A DNA stretch of 64,000 nucleotides from Theristus sp. LFF4_11 (Eukaryota; Nematoda; Chromadorea; Monhysterida; Xyalidae), in assembly GCA_030248135.1 (NCBI GenBank), contig JASANC010004260.1:62001-126000 (forward strand), given 5' to 3'. Below, piece by piece: positions 12,685 to 25,400 of the stretch (within the stretch, counting starts at the first letter, position 1; each line of letters begins with the position of its first letter). Under the pieces are notes generated by a model, which was not told the origin of the DNA, did no database searches, and saw nothing but the letters and a program-made list of their open reading frames with translations. The translations under genes were made by a program, and so were the position numbers.

Positions 12685-15600
12685 TTGTTTTTTTAAAAAG
12701 ATTGAAACGGGTAAACAGGCTCAGGTCGTTTGGAATGGAGCGGCCTGATTTCAAGGATGTGTGTTTCCCGTGACATCCATCTTGAGGAATCAGGTGACTT
12801 ATTTATTGATCTGTTCTAAAAAAACTGAAAGCAGCTGTCTACCAGATCACAAAAACATAAAAACAACCCCAAATTTTTAATATATGAAAATTTTCAATTT
12901 CGCAAAAATCTTCAATGACCAAATCCCAACGGCACAGACCGAGTGTCTGCAGGTAATGCACCGTTCGCTCAATGCCGTGCAAACGCGAGTCCGCAACTGT
13001 TGACTGTTTGCGTAGCAGTTCGAGTGCTGAAAATGCTCACTAAACAACAAACAGAAGAAGCTGTCAATCAACAACAAATCAAGGCACAGAAATACAGGTC
13101 GTTTTTATGTGAGTTCTCTACGTTTCGCGAAGTAAAGATGAATGGATGCATCACTGATCAAAAAGTATCACAACTGTTTCGTGCGTTTTTTAGCTGACCT
13201 TTATCGTGCATCGCCTTCTTCTCGTACAGCAGGAACAGCTCAAAGTGTTTCTCGCGTTTCATGAGCAGCTTCTCAGTCTCGAGCACATTGCACGACATGT
13301 CCGGCAGCCTCAGCAACGACGCCACCATCATGTCTTTCGTCTGTGCAGCATGATTCGGGCAAAATGTTGGTTGGTTCAGGTAAACAGTTTGTGCAATATT
13401 GCGCTCAAAGACAGCAGGCAGCTAGCTGAGCGATTAGTGGCGCAAATGCAGCCAATCAGCGTTGCAACCTCGAAAAACCTGTGCACTCCAAGCAGACCCT
13501 TTGAACCACTTTTTCAAAAAGATTGGCTCACGTGCAGTCTCTGGCTGACGCTAAAGTCAGGCAAAAAACCATTCCGACCGCAGTGGCACCAATGAATAAC
13601 AACAAAAACAAAGCTCGAGCAAGTAAAAGTAAGAAGCAGTGAGCTCGAGATAAGCTATGTTGGGGTGAGAATCTTTCCCCCGTTAGCCGAGCAAAGTGAT
13701 TTCACCTCCAAATAGGCCTTCAGCAGGGTGGTGTCGACAATCTGCAGCTGTGTTCGCTTCTCCCTGACGACGCCGTCCGTCCAGTATTGTGCAGCCTCCA
13801 GCTCACTGAGCACCTGCGCGCGCTTCTCGAGTTTCTCCCTCAACCGTCGTTGTGTTTGCAGACCGATCGCGATTTGAGTGCGAACCTGAGTTTCGAGTTG
13901 TTTGGTGATTTTTTGAAATTTTATTGTCAACAACAAATTATGAAGCTGTTTGGTTGCCACGAAGGGATACAAAGCAAACGAAATGTGCTACTACTGAGTA
14001 ACAAGCCCCCTCCCCCCTCGTGTGACATGGACATGGCCCGCTTAGCGTCAATGAACACATCACCAGAGTTTGGTTCCTTCGGGTTGGGGTGCTACAAACA
14101 AACAAAGAAAAACACAATTTAAAGCAAGATGGATGTTCCGGAGCCCGCCCAACCTCAGCCAAATATTTCGTCAGCGCCTGAATGCCGTGTTTTCGTTCCA
14201 CATCCGTCAACGAGCAAGCAGTCACCTCCAACGGGTAGTTCATGCTGGCACGCACCTCGTCAGGCAGCAGGCCCGCGAACAGACCGATCACAAACAGAAC
14301 CTCTGTGAAAAGTGGCTCTGTGGTGTACCTTGGAGGCCTGAGGCTGCTACTGTACAGAAGGAAGCATGGGCTTCAATCCACGAGTTACTTTAGCTACAAG
14401 AAAGCGTATTCGATTTCAGCAAAGCAGCCAAACAGCATATTGCATTTACTTTAATTGTTTTCATTTATTTGAATTTTCTACCCAGAAGTCAACCAACCAA
14501 AATAACACTGAATAAAACCGCGAACTGCATGAATAAATCCCCACCGGGATCGAATTTCGCGAACAACTCAAAGGCGGCCGCGAACTTCTTCTCTGTGAAC
14601 AGATGCAACGCGAACTTCTGTCTGATCTCGTTCAGTCTGCGCTCGTGCACGTCGCGCGGCTCGCCCTCGATTTGCTCCTGGCGAAAGAGGATGGGGAACG
14701 ACTTTGGTGCAAGAAGGCGACAAAGAATTGGGGGAAGGGACAAAATTCTGCGGTGGATTATGGGCAGCACTGACAACTGTGCGTCAATCCGTGAAGCAAC
14801 GAAGAACATTGCAAGAAGCTGCTTGCCATCATAAATTCAAAACTTTTTGATTCATGCGTTTTACAGCTCCTCTGAACGCTGTGCAAGCAGCAATCTGCCG
14901 CGCAACTAACAGCAATCTGCATGGCCAGCTCATACTGCTTGTCTCGGATCAAGCGCGTCACGTTTTGTCGTCGGTTGTGAGCGCTGCTGAGGCACCAGAG
15001 GTCGTGCGCTGCCGACTGATAGACGTTGCCGCTGAAACGAACGCACAATACTTGACCGGTGGTTGCGCTTGTGAGCAAACATTGTTTTTTCTGCAGATTC
15101 ATAATGCACGTAATGTCTCAATATCTCACGCAAGGTGAATACGCAAAATACCAGAACGAGTCAAAACTGAAGGAAAAGCAAACTTGCATGTGCAGAGGAC
15201 CACTGAGTGAAGCACAGGTCAAACTTTAATATAATCAATCCTTTTTTTCAATCAAAAATGATTGGGATGAAAAGCCTACAGTGACTTCATTTTAGGATCA
15301 GGCACGTGAAGTTGTTTGGTGGGGCGAGCACAACAGCAAAACAAGAATGTACCTCGTGCCGACGGTGGTACACCGCGGCTGCAGCGGCATTGAAATGCGT
15401 TGCACCATGCGTGACGGCTGCACTGACCAGATTTCCACATGCGCACGCATCACAGCAATCAGGTACGGCTCGTCGTGAACTGCAGTTGGAAGAAACGTCA
15501 ATTTTGTTTTGGAAACGGTTTCACTTGCACAAAATAAAAGCACGTGCGACGGGCGTTGGTGGAATGTGGCGCGCTTGCAAGCATTCACTGCACACGCCGG

Positions 15601-18600
15601 GTGGAGTCTAACGGAAAAGCCAGTGAGAGCATTTTGAAGTTTTTGGCTTTTTTGGCTCAACCTGTATATTAGCCAGCTGGCACGTACGTCCCACCACACT
15701 GCACCGCAGGTATGATGCATGCAGACTGTTCAAAATCGTCAGAAACAAATCAGATTCAAATTCTCGGACACCAGTCTCATTCCATTGTCCACATACAATG
15801 CTGAACTGACCGATTGTGGCGGGTGTCTCCGTGAACTGTATCGGTTTGCACGGGTGCCTTGTGCGCGTGTCACAGTTCAACATCAACAGAGCGTCGTCGC
15901 GCAGCAGCCCGAGCAGCCTTCTACTCCTGAGCAGCACCATACGAGCGTCCGAGTTGCCGGCTGTAAACAGTGAGATCGGATTGACAGCCTGCGCCGACGT
16001 GCACGCCTGTGGACTGGCGTAGAGTGACGCTGATGCTTGTGCGCTGGCTGGGTCGGCGCTCTGAAAAATGTGGATGTGGTTTGGTTTGCTGCCGTGAAGA
16101 TGCATTGGAACATGACACAATGATAGCGTGAGACGTTGTGAAACCGAAAGCACTGGGAATATTTTTGTTTATTGACAGGTTTGATTCAAGATGCAAGATT
16201 CATTTGATTTAAAAAAAATGCAGGCAAAGAGTGCACCAGAATTGGGTTTGTGAAGTACATCAGATTGTTTGTTGTTTGATGGTGCAGATGAACATGAGAT
16301 TCAAAGTCAAATTCGAACCAAAAAACTGAGAAAAAACTTCGGTGGCATTTTTGCCAAGTGTAAAACAACAAAACCAGAACGAAGCAACAATCACCTGCAT
16401 TGAAGTGTGCGCCTGATTGAAAGGCACCAGAAAATACTCATCCCTACAGATGATGGCCACCGTTGATGCGTCACAGATCATCATCGTGCTGATCACATCT
16501 GGGAAGGACACGTCACTCTGGAAAAAGCATTTTTCTGACAAAGAAACGTTTCGAGTGGATTGTCCGCCTGGCCAAATTGCAAACCGCCAACTTTCTGCAT
16601 GCCAGCACGGCACCAACACATTTGAATTCAGCCTTACTAAACAGTGCAACCAATGAACAAATCATACCGGCGCCATTTCCACAAATTCTCGGCCTCGCCA
16701 TGAGAACAGCAGGAGGCGTCGTTTTACGACGACACAAATGAACACGTCGGATGTGCTCTGAAAAAGAACGAAACAAGCAGCTGTGCAAATGCAAAATACA
16801 ATCACTGGCAATCACTGTTTATTGGCTACTTGTCTCAATGATTAGTCCAACCAGCTCGACGTAACCAATAAGCATGCCAGAAAACACAAATTCCGTAATT
16901 TTCGGCACGTTTGAGTTTCGGCACGGGTTTTGAGTAACAGATCAGCACTGTACGAGTATAAAATTGTTCACTGTTCCACTTCACATGACCAACCTCACTA
17001 CAGAACACGTCAAACGAAGTGGCGCCCTTTGTCTTGACGACCGTCTCAAGCACTGGATAGTTGACCTGAACGTAACAAGAAACAGCGTTGGTTTTTTAGT
17101 CGTGTGATCAGGCGATATTGCAAGTCAACCAATGTTGACACAGCAGTTCGAACTGTTTCATTGTTTTCAAAAGGCTGAAAATCGGAAGCAAATGGAACAC
17201 TGATCGTTGTGTGCAAAGCAAAAAAAGTTCCGTCACTCTCACCATATCATACTTTCAGTGACATGGTCAAGCACACAGCACAGTGTGTGTGCACTGCGTC
17301 AAATACTCACACACATTCAAACGTTTTGCCAAAAAGTCGGATTTTTGATTTGCTTTTTTATTGGGATCAACGAGCCCAAACGACAGTTAGCAACACAGGG
17401 TTCGCTTGACTAAACCACGAGAACACAGTGGGTTCCGACGTTGGCGCTTCGGTCGCAAACGCCAGCGATTTGGCTTCGCCCCTGCAAGATTGCAAACTAC
17501 AACAACAAACGGACCTGCTGTAGGTCGTGCACGGTGAGCGCGTCCGCGAGACACAGCAGCAGATCGTGGCGTGGCACCGCGTGCAGCTGCTGCATCGGCT
17601 TGTGCCGTGCGAACGAGCGGCACATCGACACGCTGTACGTGCGTCCGGCTGCAAAGGCAAGCTAACAAGCTCCGAGTTTTGGGCTTTGCGCAGCAACTGC
17701 TGCAGTCGCAACAACAACGGCGACGTCTCTTCAGAATGGTTCCAGAGCTGGGCTGTTGTGAACTTGTCCTTTTGAACTGAACTTTTCTGGATAGATGGAT
17801 AATAATAGATAGATGATGTCCGTCTGTCCGTCTGAATGCGGAACGAATAGGTTCATAATAAAATCAAAATTATTGCAGTTGACAAAACAGATCTCAAGAG
17901 CGAAGGACCCCGAAAACGTACAGTCACTGTCGCCGCTCGGCTCATAAATCAGCAAGCAGCCGTTCTTCGAGCCGGCAATCAGCTTTGAGCCTGAAAAACG
18001 TGAACCACTTCTGTTCGGCGTGATGCTCATCCTGTCTTTTCAAGGTGTCGTATCCGTCTGTATCTGCTCTTTTTTTTAAATCGATTGGACCAGATGAACA
18101 GATTGCAGAAACTGATACTGTCGTCGTCATGGCACTCGCGAAGAACAGTGGGTTTTTTTGAAAATCTGGCAGGTCGAAAAAAATACGCCTGTACACGAGC
18201 GGGTTTTTTACCTTGCGTGTCTGGTGCTATTTAGAACTGTACTTTAACGTACTTTGACGTAGCCTGACCTGAGAAAAATAGAAACGGGCATACGCAAAAT
18301 AAATGGCTCATTGCAAAATAACTAGCTCAAAAATTGCTTGCTCACAAAGGCTGGAGAAGCCTCAGGTGGCCTACACAACTTTTGTATTTATTTTTAGCTT
18401 GCGAAGCCTTTATTTAAAAAAAATTGAGCAAATCACGACCACACAGGCAAAAAAGCAGAGGTGCGAAGACCGTTCGTTCGCACGCGTCTGTTTTATTTCG
18501 ACCCACTCGTTTGCAAGTGCTATTCTTAGTACTCTTCGTGAATGTCGTCGTCACTTGCACTGGACATCACTAAAAAATCACTAAATATAAAAAAGACTTC

Positions 18601-18731
18601 TCACGGTTTGTTGTCAGCGTGGTGATTTCCAACGGCAGTTTCGACGCCACCTGCACGCGACTGTACGCTTCGAACTCAATCATTGCCAACGATTTGCTCG
18701 TTCTCGCTGTTTCGTCGTCGAGTTTTTTCAT
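8955..18731 (-). CDS. VPS39: VPS39 (Vam6), HOPS tethering subunit
   Basis: VPS39 is the Rab7-binding subunit of the HOPS complex that tethers late endosomes and lysosomes before fusion. I rebuilt 23 exons in phase on the minus strand: 18731-18605, 17990-17922, 17648-17516, 17065-16994, 16757-16668, 16517-16395, 16060-15811, 15479-15353, 15031-14911, 14677-14545, 14302-14154, 13885-13706, 13340-13199, 13026-12940, 12322-12249, 11995-11897, 11686-11569, 11356-11228, 10859-10711, 10326-10182, 9850-9756, 9478-9345 and 9039-8955. The product is about 940 residues, slightly longer than the animal norm of about 880. The N-terminal third is the CNH (citron homology) domain; the middle is the clathrin-repeat region with QIVDTTLLKAYLE, KHFELFLLYEKK, GIERTVHYLQTLG and HAQALAIYTNILHD. 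The C-terminus has the zinc-binding pair CDLCDKRIG and RHYYCER. The start is either 18731 or an in-frame ATG at 18683 (MIEFEAYSRV), which aligns better with other VPS39 starts. Exon edges may be off by a base. Confidence 0.93.
12332..12760. repeat. Intronic duplicated segment flanking a poly-A/poly-T tract
   Basis: Inside the VPS39 intron between exons 13026-12940 and 12322-12249, a block of about 65 bases at 12332-12395 reappears in degraded form at 12701-12760 (shared GATTGAAACGGGTAAACAGG and GGCCTGATTTCAA). Between them, 12617-12697 is almost pure T and A homopolymer. Coding sequence is not affected. The tract may be a real slippage product or an assembly artefact. Confidence 0.6.
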
Positions 18732-18988
18732 CTTTTCACTGTCGCGGTGGCACCGGCATTATAAAATTCATAAGCATTTCGTTAACTCCTGCCGCCTAGG
18801 GTTGTGCACCAAAAATCAAAAAAAAATAACTAAATCAAAAAAAATGCCGATTAATTTTTTTTTAAATTCCCATAATATGCGCTGAACACCTCATTTTTGG
18901 AAAGTTCAACAATTAAAAAAATTGACAGAAAATTTTAATCAGATTGAAATAGATTATCATCGCAACGATCATCATCGTGAACGATTTG

Positions 18989-19373
18989 TCATTGATTTTC
19001 TGACAACTTTTTCATATGCAAGGTTTTATTTTTCTTAAACTTCAGTTTAAAAACATTCAATCGAGATTTTACAGGGTACACGAACTCACAAACAATCGAA
19101 CAGTCACAAACAATATAAAGTTTTGTCTGAAAATTAACAAAACCACTTCTTAAAAAATGCGTTTCCGTCATCAACATACCTCACATAAAATAACAAGAAA
19201 TCAATCACATGTTTTTCATTTGAAGTTTGAAACCAATTCACAAAAAAGTTAGAATTCACACTTGAAACAAAGTGAACAGGAGCCGCCAACTGCGGAAAGC
19301 AGACTTGCACCAATTCGTTCATTCTTTTTTTATCGACGTCCTGAATAAAAAAAGATTTCCAATCAATGATCAT
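18989..19373 (-). CDS. Unrecognised small two-exon gene, 108 residues
   Basis: An ATG at 19373 opens a 63-codon exon to 19185, followed by a GTGAGG donor. The acceptor TTTTCAG precedes a second exon, 19126-18989, that ends in a stop. The join is phase 0 and gives 108 residues. The first part is amphipathic and aromatic-rich (for example NSNFFVNWFQTSNEKHVIDF). The second is rich in V, C and K and ends in a basic stretch (KLKFKKNKTLHMKK). There is no signal peptide or clear membrane segment. I do not recognise the family. It sits in the roughly 730-base gap between VPS39 and SART1 on the same strand, so it could also be a non-coding spacer with a chance frame. Neither exon fits either neighbour. 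Confidence 0.4.
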
Positions 19374-19465
19374 TTCATGCTTTTGGTCATAAAAACGAAC
19401 TGAATCAGGCAGTTTTCATTTTTAATAAAGGCCAATTAACTTTAAAAACGGCGACTTTACTCAAA

Positions 19466-22400
19466 TCATGCGGAGTGTGAGCCGAAAGCAAGCACTTGGT
19501 GAGCTGCTCCCCCAGCGTACCCCTGTATCATGTCGGTGCTGCCCTGTCCGCTGAGCACAATGTACGGCTGTTGCATGGTCTTCTGTTTGTCCACTTGTTT
19601 GCCGAGCGTCCCGAGCGGCGTGTCCAGTGAGCTCATTTGACTGACCTTTCGCTCAGCCTGCTGTTTTCGGTGTCGTTTCTCCACCTGCCGTTTGCCGGGG
19701 TAACGACCGTGGAATCTGGTCATCAGGAATATTTCAGGGTGAGACTTTCGTTTTTTTGAATTGATGGTTTCCTGTTACATGGTGCGGGGTACATCGGAGT
19801 TACGATTGAATGAGCCCAATGCAATGGAATCTTTTAAAAAACACCGAACACTCAAACGGCACCGACTTCCAACAGAGCTGCCGCCAGGCCTCTTTCTGTC
19901 CCAAATGCTGTCCCTTGTCGTCGACGTAGTACAAGTGGAAATTCGGCTCGTACTTGTCCTGAAATTGCAAAATGCGTTTGTTTTTGTGGTAACTTCTGTG
20001 GTAACAGTGTTGACATCGTATTTGTATTTTAAACAAGACAGCGAACGTTCTAATCTGTGAGCTTTATGCTTAGTGACGAATGTTTCATTGCACCACATTT
20101 TCTCACATTTATTGAATTTGAGGAAAGAAATTGAAAAAAACGGACCTGAAAAACAAAACTGCAAAAACGTCACCTTTTCATCGAATGTTCTAGTCGGTCC
20201 ACCCCTAGCGCCCAGCCAATCAAGTTTCTTGGCATATTTATCATCGATGTCGCTGCAATAAAACATTACTTTGGTTGACTAGAATTTTACTCAGTCTATA
20301 AGATCACCCTTGGCGAAAACACACACAGCAAGCGCCCGTTTCACAGAATTTCGGGTATTCCACCGACGTGCCATTGACGTACGTCAGCATACGTCAGTAT
20401 GAACAGGTGCAGGCACTAAGCAACAAGGGCGCACTCACTGGAACTGCTTGTCCATGACCGAGTATCGTTGTGCCGCGTTAGCAGCGAGTCGATCCCTGAC
20501 TTCCGGCGTGGCGACGGGCACCGGTGCCTCCAGCTTGTTCGGATCCTCCAAATATCCCTTCTCCTTCGCCAGCTTCAACGCGCCCATCAGACCCAGCTGC
20601 ATTTGCTTGTCGTTGTCCTTCGTCGTAAACACACCGTCCTCGTCGGAGGAATCATTCTGGACAAAAAACAACCAAACATATTTGAGAATCGTTCACGGAC
20701 GGTTTGTGAGATCCACGAAGTTACAATAATTTAGAACCGCACAAAATGAAAACAGGATATGCTATCCGTAACAAAGCACATGACGTCATTTCGGTCCGAC
20801 TTGTCGCGTCTGTAGCGCAGGTGTAGGGCGTTCGTCTACCGTTCTGTAGGTGGAAAAATCGAACCTCGCTGCGGACGAGACACACAATGGAGAAACAAAA
20901 GTGACCAACAAGATCTAATGGTCTACTCCCTCCAGAGCCGAGGGTAAATTGGGCTCGGGCAGTATTCCCCTTTTTTCGCCGGAGTTTGGTACCGTTTCCG
21001 GAACCGGCGCGCGCGCGCAAACAAAAAAAAATGTTCGCATAAACCTACAATGCATTCAAACTGTTTTCCTCTCAACTCTCCGTCTCTCTTTATTGCCCCC
21101 CCCCACTCACATCATCTTCACTGGCCCCTTGCCAATCTTCCGCAGCGCCTTCTTCGACCCATTGGCCCTGTTGCTCCTCGTCTTTGCCGAGTCGATTGAT
21201 CGTGGAGCGCTTCGAACTAGAACTAGCGCCGATGCCACGCTGTTGCGAGCTGCACAAAAATGATTGAGTTGGTGAAGAAAACACGTGAACACACTATTCT
21301 ACTTTTGAGGTTCATGTTCGGTATTACTTTCTAAGTATTCTGAAACTTAGAGGTTGCCCCCAGGACAGAGCGGGGCTTAGAGGCTGTCCCCCTCACGTGG
21401 CGAGGGTATTGGTTCCACGGGATGGTGAGCCGTCCGTTCCCCAATCCCACCGGAGTTTGGTACCTTCGGGTTTCCGGAATCGGTGGGGGGCGTGCTTCAA
21501 ATATTAAAAAAAAACAAACTTGAACTTACACGGTTTTCTATCGACGAATGCAATTCTTCACGAATCACAAAAAAATATTCCGTTTCACGACCTATTCTCT
21601 TTCGCTTGGTTAGATTTAGCCTCAAAAAAATCGAGTCAACAAACTAGCCGCAGAAAAAAATAATGTGATCCCATCCCATCCCAATCGCATCCAAACCCGG
21701 TTCGTACCGTTTCTTGTGGTGCTTCGACACCGCCCGTCTGAGCAGTTTCTCACTGTCGTCCAGCTGCCCGGCAGCGTCTTGCTGCTCCAGTAGGACGCTG
21801 GCGGCCGGATGCAGCACGACGGACGGCTGCTCCTTCGGCGCCATCAGACTCTCGCCAACGCCACGGCAGTACTCGGAGGTGGCGTCCAGGATGACGTGAG
21901 TGTTGGCAGCATCTGAACGGGCAACAAAACCGGAACATGGGACGCACACGACACTAACTGGACGGTGAACGGTTTTCGAATTCAAAGACAGCACGATGAT
22001 TGGCTGCATGGTGTGACAAGAGAAGTCAGCCAACCAGCAAAGACCTGTATTGTCTGTCACTGATTGCTCGCATGATTGCTGCAGTAAAGCCACGCGTATT
22101 TTTTGGTTGTTACTGCGCAATAACTTCGTTGAAATGGCAATGATTTACTGGTGTGAAATTGATGAAGCTCGGATAGACACGAAGCGAAACAACAGCTTAC
22201 CAGCTGACGTGCTTGGTTGTTCGTTGACATCCATTGGCTCTACTTTCACGTCAGGCACCGCGCCACCAGCATACGTGCTCGCTGCTACACGATCCAGAAC
22301 CTGAAGAAAGAAGATCAGTCTGATTGAATAGAAAATTTTGAATGAAATAACGTTACACACAAGCACAAGAATTCACTTCGAAACTGTGTGTAAAAAAGGT

Positions 22401-25400
22401 AATTGTTGACTTGAAATTCAAAACTAGACAGGACCGACATGATGAAAGTTTCCATAACAGCGTCAGCTTCACGTCCGTGAGGCCTTGCGTTTGTTTTCTC
22501 AATTGTCCACCCTGTTGCCATTTGCCTCCACACATCACCCCTCTTATCACACCTGTTCAGCAGCGGAGTGCCGTTTCGCAGCGTCCCCGAGCGTCACGGC
22601 CGCATTGTTTGCGTCGTGCTCACTGCTGTGCTGTGCGTCATCGGCAGTGGCACTCAGCTGCTTGAACTTTCTTGCCTTGTCCAACATCGACTGCAATTCA
22701 TCTTCCGCATCATCGTTCACCTGCACGGGTTCAGTTTTTGGTGAAAAAAGCGGATATGTGAAGCGGGGCGAAGAAAGCTTTGCAGAATTCCAAAGCGGAG
22801 CGTTGTGAAAACGCGAAGTCCGTTTTTGGCAAACAATCAACTTCGTTCTATTTCCATCTGATCAACTGGCTCAATTCAACTCCAACCACCCAGTTTATTT
22901 ATTCAGAGTAAATCTCATCCACCCAAAGAAAGAACTGACCACAACGCCAGCGAGCTCCTCATCAGCAATGCCAAACTGCGCATCGTCGTCGGAGGACTCG
23001 GAGTCGTTCGATTCTGCATGTTCGTGTTTGATGGCTCCTGTTGAAATTTCTGATTGCAACAAACGAACGGCAATATGATTGCAATTTTTTACTTGGAGAT
23101 AACATTATTTCAAACTCGTTTTCATGTAAAATCTTGTTTTCTGCTGGGTGTTTGTAAAAAAACTAAAACAGATAAACGCGAACCAGCTGAGCTGACAAAC
23201 GACCGAATGCGAATACGGTCTTCTGAGCGTTCTTCTTGTTTACAACAGCTGGAATCAATAAACACAGAATGTCCATCCCTATGCCAACCATTTTGTGCAG
23301 TGTTGCCGTCCGTGTCCATCTCGTTGTCGTCATGCAGCTCGCCTTGCTCTGCCAGGTCTTCATAATCCGCTCGTTTGCGGCCTCGGCCGCGCTGTCTGAA
23401 AAGAAACAAGAGAAGCAACGTCGGTTAGTCTGTAAATCCAGCAAGAATATAAAGCGAGTGAAAAAAGAAACGCTGGTGAACATGCTACATTCGAACTCAA
23501 ATTTATAAGCAATCAGCTGATTGGTTGGTGATCACGTGATGCATGTTTTCTGAGCACGGCAGACTCCGCCTCCACGGCAACGCCTGCATCCCAAACGTGA
23601 AAGTATCAACAAAACCCCACAGCCAAAGGCATCACCTCGATCCAAAATCGTTGTCCTGCTCCGGCAGTGGCGCCGCCAGCAGATCATCAGCCCTCAAGTG
23701 GCTCGTTCGTTTGCGCACCTTTCTCAGTTTCTTTCTGCTCTTCCTGAACGCCATTTCTTCCGGCGTGTAGTACTCGGCGGCCACCTGTGATGCAATGCAA
23801 TCAATCAGTTGTGTTATACCTGATGTTCGTAGGCTGCCCTGCAATCCAATGACACACACGCTGATTGGTCGGCTGATGCGACCAATCAACACAGACTGTT
23901 GTGAACGAGCATTCAAGCGAGTTTTGTTTGAAAAATATTGCTCACGTGCAGCTTGGGCGATACCTTTCTGCAGCGGCAGCAATGAACAACAACTACCGTA
24001 TTACCTCTATTAAACCCCCCCCCCAAAAAATAAACCCCCACCCCCTCGACAAGTTTCCAAATAATCCCCCCCCCCCCAAAAATAATCCCCCATGGGGGAT
24101 TATTGAAACCTGTTTGAAACACATACCCAGCGAATTCAGTGGCTGGTTGCAGTGAAAATGATGAAATTGTGCTACCAAAGGCCCCAAATGGATGAGTTAA
24201 TGGTAATTTCATTACAAAAGGCTGTTGTAAAAGGAAATTTCTATGTAGAGTAGAAGTTTCTGCGACTTCCTTCCTGCCATGGAAGGTATTTTTGCCATTT
24301 TGCCCACTCCTAAAAATGGTTTCCAAATAACCCCCCCCCAAAAATAAACCCCCACCCCCAGAAGTCGCTGAAGAAATAAACCCCCATGGGGGTTTATTAG
24401 AGGTAATACGGTATATAATTCAATTATGCTCATTCTAAAAGGCAATCAATTTTTAGTTCTGTTCAACAACACACCATGAACAACATCATCAACTGTGTAC
24501 CTGATACCGATCCGTGGCAAGTGTCTGCATGTTAGCGGCCTTCAATTTCGCCTTGATTTCCGCCAACTGTCTCTCTTGTGAAACATCAGCGCCACCAGTT
24601 TCGTCTGAGGAAAAAAGTGCGAAAGTGCAAAACTTTGATAATGCGATCTTTTGTCGGATATGCTGATTTAACATTCACAGACACGGCGAAAATTGAATGA
24701 CCACAAGAGTCCAGTTGACTTTTGAAGTTTTTTGGTTTGAACCCCGTTACAAAAAAATAGTTGCGATCAGATCATTTGGAATAGTTGACATATGGACCAG
24801 CAGATGTTTAAGAAGGGATGTGTGTTTTCAAGGCTCATTTTTCTTGAAAATCAAGTGACGAGCCATTCAAAATAGCCTGAACAGAGTTTTTCAACATCTT
24901 GTTCGAATTTTGAACCGAACCCACCGAGCGTGAACGACTCAATCTTTTTGCCCTCAATTTCTTCGTCGTATTTACCAAGCAACGCGGGCGCTTTTTGCTG
25001 AAAAATAGGGAAAATGAAAAAAAACAATGAAATAACAAAAATATTATTGTAATGATTACGGTCGTTGAGAAATACGTACGTTAAATGGATGTAATTTGTG
25101 CAAGATTCAATGAAATGCTATAAAAAATGACGGTGTCAGTGAGGAACTTGGTAGTTTTAACAGTAACTTCATCTTTCAAGTTTTTCGTCATTTCAAGATC
25201 TACAGAGTAGAACTTTACAATGCTGCACCGCTGTAGTTTGTTTCTCCCGATCAATCCAGAGTCAACACTTTCTTTCCTTCCGAGAAAACAGCCAACCGAA
25301 ACGACAGAAATAATACCGCCGAACCTCTCCCAACGGGTCGAATTCCTCGTCGGCCTCATACGCCTGATAGCCGGGCTTTTTCGCGCGCAGCTGCGTGTTT

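Noticed and set aside
12701..12760. Duplicated VPS39 exon
   Set aside because: The copied segment lies outside the reconstructed exons on both sides, so it is intronic.
19140..19184. YVRYVDDG resembling a reverse-transcriptase active-site motif
   Set aside because: It lies after a good GTGAGG donor, there are no other reverse-transcriptase motifs nearby, and the frame stops soon after.
20797..20870. Functional tRNA gene
   Set aside because: The A-box-like part is good, but the T arm and acceptor stem do not pair, and the sequence runs into a SINE body.
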